Source: SAR324 cluster bacterium (lineage in GTDB: Bacteria; SAR324; NAC60-12). Taken from it: a stretch of DNA of 64,000 bases. Numbering within the stretch: position 1 is the first letter of the stretch; each line of letters opens with the position of its first letter. The DNA lies in contig JADFZZ010000003.1 of assembly GCA_015232315.1 (NCBI GenBank), positions 220,732 to 284,731 on the forward strand. The letters are read 5' to 3'. Of the stretch, positions 63,029 to 64,000 are shown piece by piece. The notes beneath the pieces were generated by a model, which searched no databases, was not told the DNA's origin, and saw only the letters and a list, made by a program, of their open reading frames with translations. The translations under genes were made by a program, and so were the position numbers.

Positions 63029-64000
63029 TTATTTCATAATAGCGTATTTAATGGTTGACCCATCAATATGAAATACATAAACAGCGTTATTCGATAACTG
63101 AACAGGAACAGTTTGGACAATTGAAGTCAAACCAGTGGTAGAGGTTACATCACTTATATTCAAAGAGGAGGTGAAGACACTGGTTCCTAATGTGAGAGCC
63201 GTGTTGCCTCGATAAGATGCAAATACTGTATTATCCGCAAGTGTCAGCGTTCTGGTATAACTGACATCCATTGAATTATTGAATAACACAGAAGAACCGA
63301 TCTGTGAGGCTCCTGAATAGACCACCGCATTGCCTCGCGAACTGCCTTCATAAGTGATCAAAACCTTGTCATCTGAAAAGGCTGAAATGGTGATATACTT
63401 GACGTTTTGCGTTACGGCATCAACTGAAACAGGACCAACTAACCTTGTTCCCGAAGAATTAAACGTAGAATAATAAACTCCGGTTGCTACTTTGGAATAA
63501 GCAACAGCAAAACCTCCAGTAGATAAGGGTGTTGCGTCCAGATAATAAGGTGAATCAGCGGCTACAGCCGCTATTGTAGGCGTAACGGTTACCTGTCCGG
63601 TCGCCGAGTAAATGCCAACATACATGTTTGTTAAACCTACGTCGTTGTAAACATAAGCAAACCCGCCGCCTGTCAAGGCTACAACTTTTACAGGATATAT
63701 TGGATTATTGCTTGATTTAACAGTGAGTTCGTTTCCCAGAGTTGAGGAACTGACATCATAAATCTTGAAATAGGCCGTATTGCTTGTCACATACCCCACC
63801 ACAATGTTCCCACCTGATAATTTTGTTACAGAAATACGACTAAGTTCAGCACTACTTACAGCGCTAACGTTTGTGACTGCCCCGGAAGATAGCTGGGTTA
63901 ATGCAGAATCATAAATCGCGTATAAGGCATTATTGGCTGTGGGGGAATCGTGAGCATACACCACAAAAATTCTATCATTGGCCAGCGCCACCGCGTCCAG
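63029..64000 (-). CDS. Repetitive surface-type protein (N-terminal part outside the window)
   Basis: Open on the minus strand from the window edge to the stop at 63029, at least 323 residues. It consists of beta-strand-rich repeats of about 45-60 residues with patterns such as GGNIVVGYV, GGGFAYVYND, TGGFAVAYSK and ISAFSDDKVLITYE. These resemble blade-like repeats of large adhesins or propeller proteins and are low in Cys and charge. The protein continues beyond 64000 without a start in the window; a GTG at 63991 is just an internal codon in a longer frame. Confidence 0.75.
   Translation of the reverse strand: MDAVALANDRIFVVYAHDSPTANNALYAIYDSALTQLSSGAVTNVSAVSSAELSRISVTKLSGGNIVVGYVTSNTAYFKIYDVSSSTLGNELTVKSSNNPIYPVKVVALTGGGFAYVYNDVGLTNMYVGIYSATGQVTVTPTIAAVAADSPYYLDATPLSTGGFAVAYSKVATGVYYSTFNSSGTRLVGPVSVDAVTQNVKYITISAFSDDKVLITYEGSSRGNAVVYSGASQIGSSVLFNNSMDVSYTRTLTLADNTVFASYRGNTALTLGTSVFTSSLNISDVTSTTGLTSIVQTVPVQLSNNAVYVFHIDGSTIKYAIMK

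Overview
The window reads as a chromosomal segment of a Gram-negative heterotroph. It carries Kdo synthesis (kdsA), apolipoprotein N-acyltransferase (lnt), MraY, lipoproteins, a barrel-type outer-membrane protein and type II pseudopilin-like proteins. An oxidative TCA cycle is implied by 2-oxoglutarate dehydrogenase E1/E2, and copper delivery to an oxidase by Sco and PCuAC. HrcA control is implied by a perfect CIRCE operator in front of groSL. The mixture (PilZ proteins, Cache chemoreceptor, CsgG/FlgT-like protein, CIRCE, many short inverted-repeat elements) suggests a deltaproteobacterium-like lineage, possibly SAR324-like. That placement is inference only; no rRNA gene is present to test it.

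Layout. 0-6 kb: end of an unknown membrane protein, pheT, a DUF455 ferritin-like protein and a FecCD/FecE-type ABC importer without a binding protein. 5.8-6.1 kb: a small inverted-repeat element and a perfect palindrome. 6.1-10.1 kb (minus): odhA-odhB. 10.5-11.1 kb: a coiled-coil membrane protein built on a 21-nt tandem repeat. 11.1-16.2 kb (minus): three tandem GspG-like pseudopilins, the last enlarged to 991 residues, with a possible frameshifted extension. 16.9-21.5 kb (plus): acpP-fabF, then a pentapeptide-repeat protein, Sco, PCuAC and an anchored propeller-like protein. 21.5-32.2 kb (minus): groS-groL under CIRCE, an unknown 583-aa protein, a double-Cache chemoreceptor, pabB-mltD-like-kdsA, a mini zinc-finger protein and a lipoprotein. 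32.3-39 kb (plus): rpoD, a small membrane protein, a CsgG/FlgT-like protein, a macrodomain protein, a barrel protein and a GT2 glycosyltransferase.

39-49 kb is the accessory part, almost all on the minus strand: HigBA, a decayed patch with a kinase-like fragment and a truncated IS200-type TnpA, a large signal-peptide/vWA-like/coiled-coil protein, a Phd-PIN toxin-antitoxin module bracketed by 49-bp direct repeats, a TPR-type lipoprotein, CorA, a PilZ protein and a zinc alcohol dehydrogenase. 49.4-54.7 kb (plus) is a conserved growth block: rpsB-tsf-pyrH-frr, followed by mraY (outside its usual cell-wall cluster) and fabG. 54.8-64 kb holds lnt, a cold-shock protein, two poorly known proteins, a fatty-acyl-CoA ligase, a second PilZ protein, an alpha/beta hydrolase and part of a repetitive surface-type protein.

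At least three families of short terminal-inverted-repeat elements occur, and fragments of all three accumulate at 60.8-61.5 kb and 62.8-63.0 kb beside a transposase C-terminal relic. No tRNA, rRNA, CRISPR array or intact transposase was seen. The best candidates for something undescribed are the pseudopilin cluster with its giant member, the large vWA-like/coiled-coil protein, and the propeller-like protein in the copper cluster.
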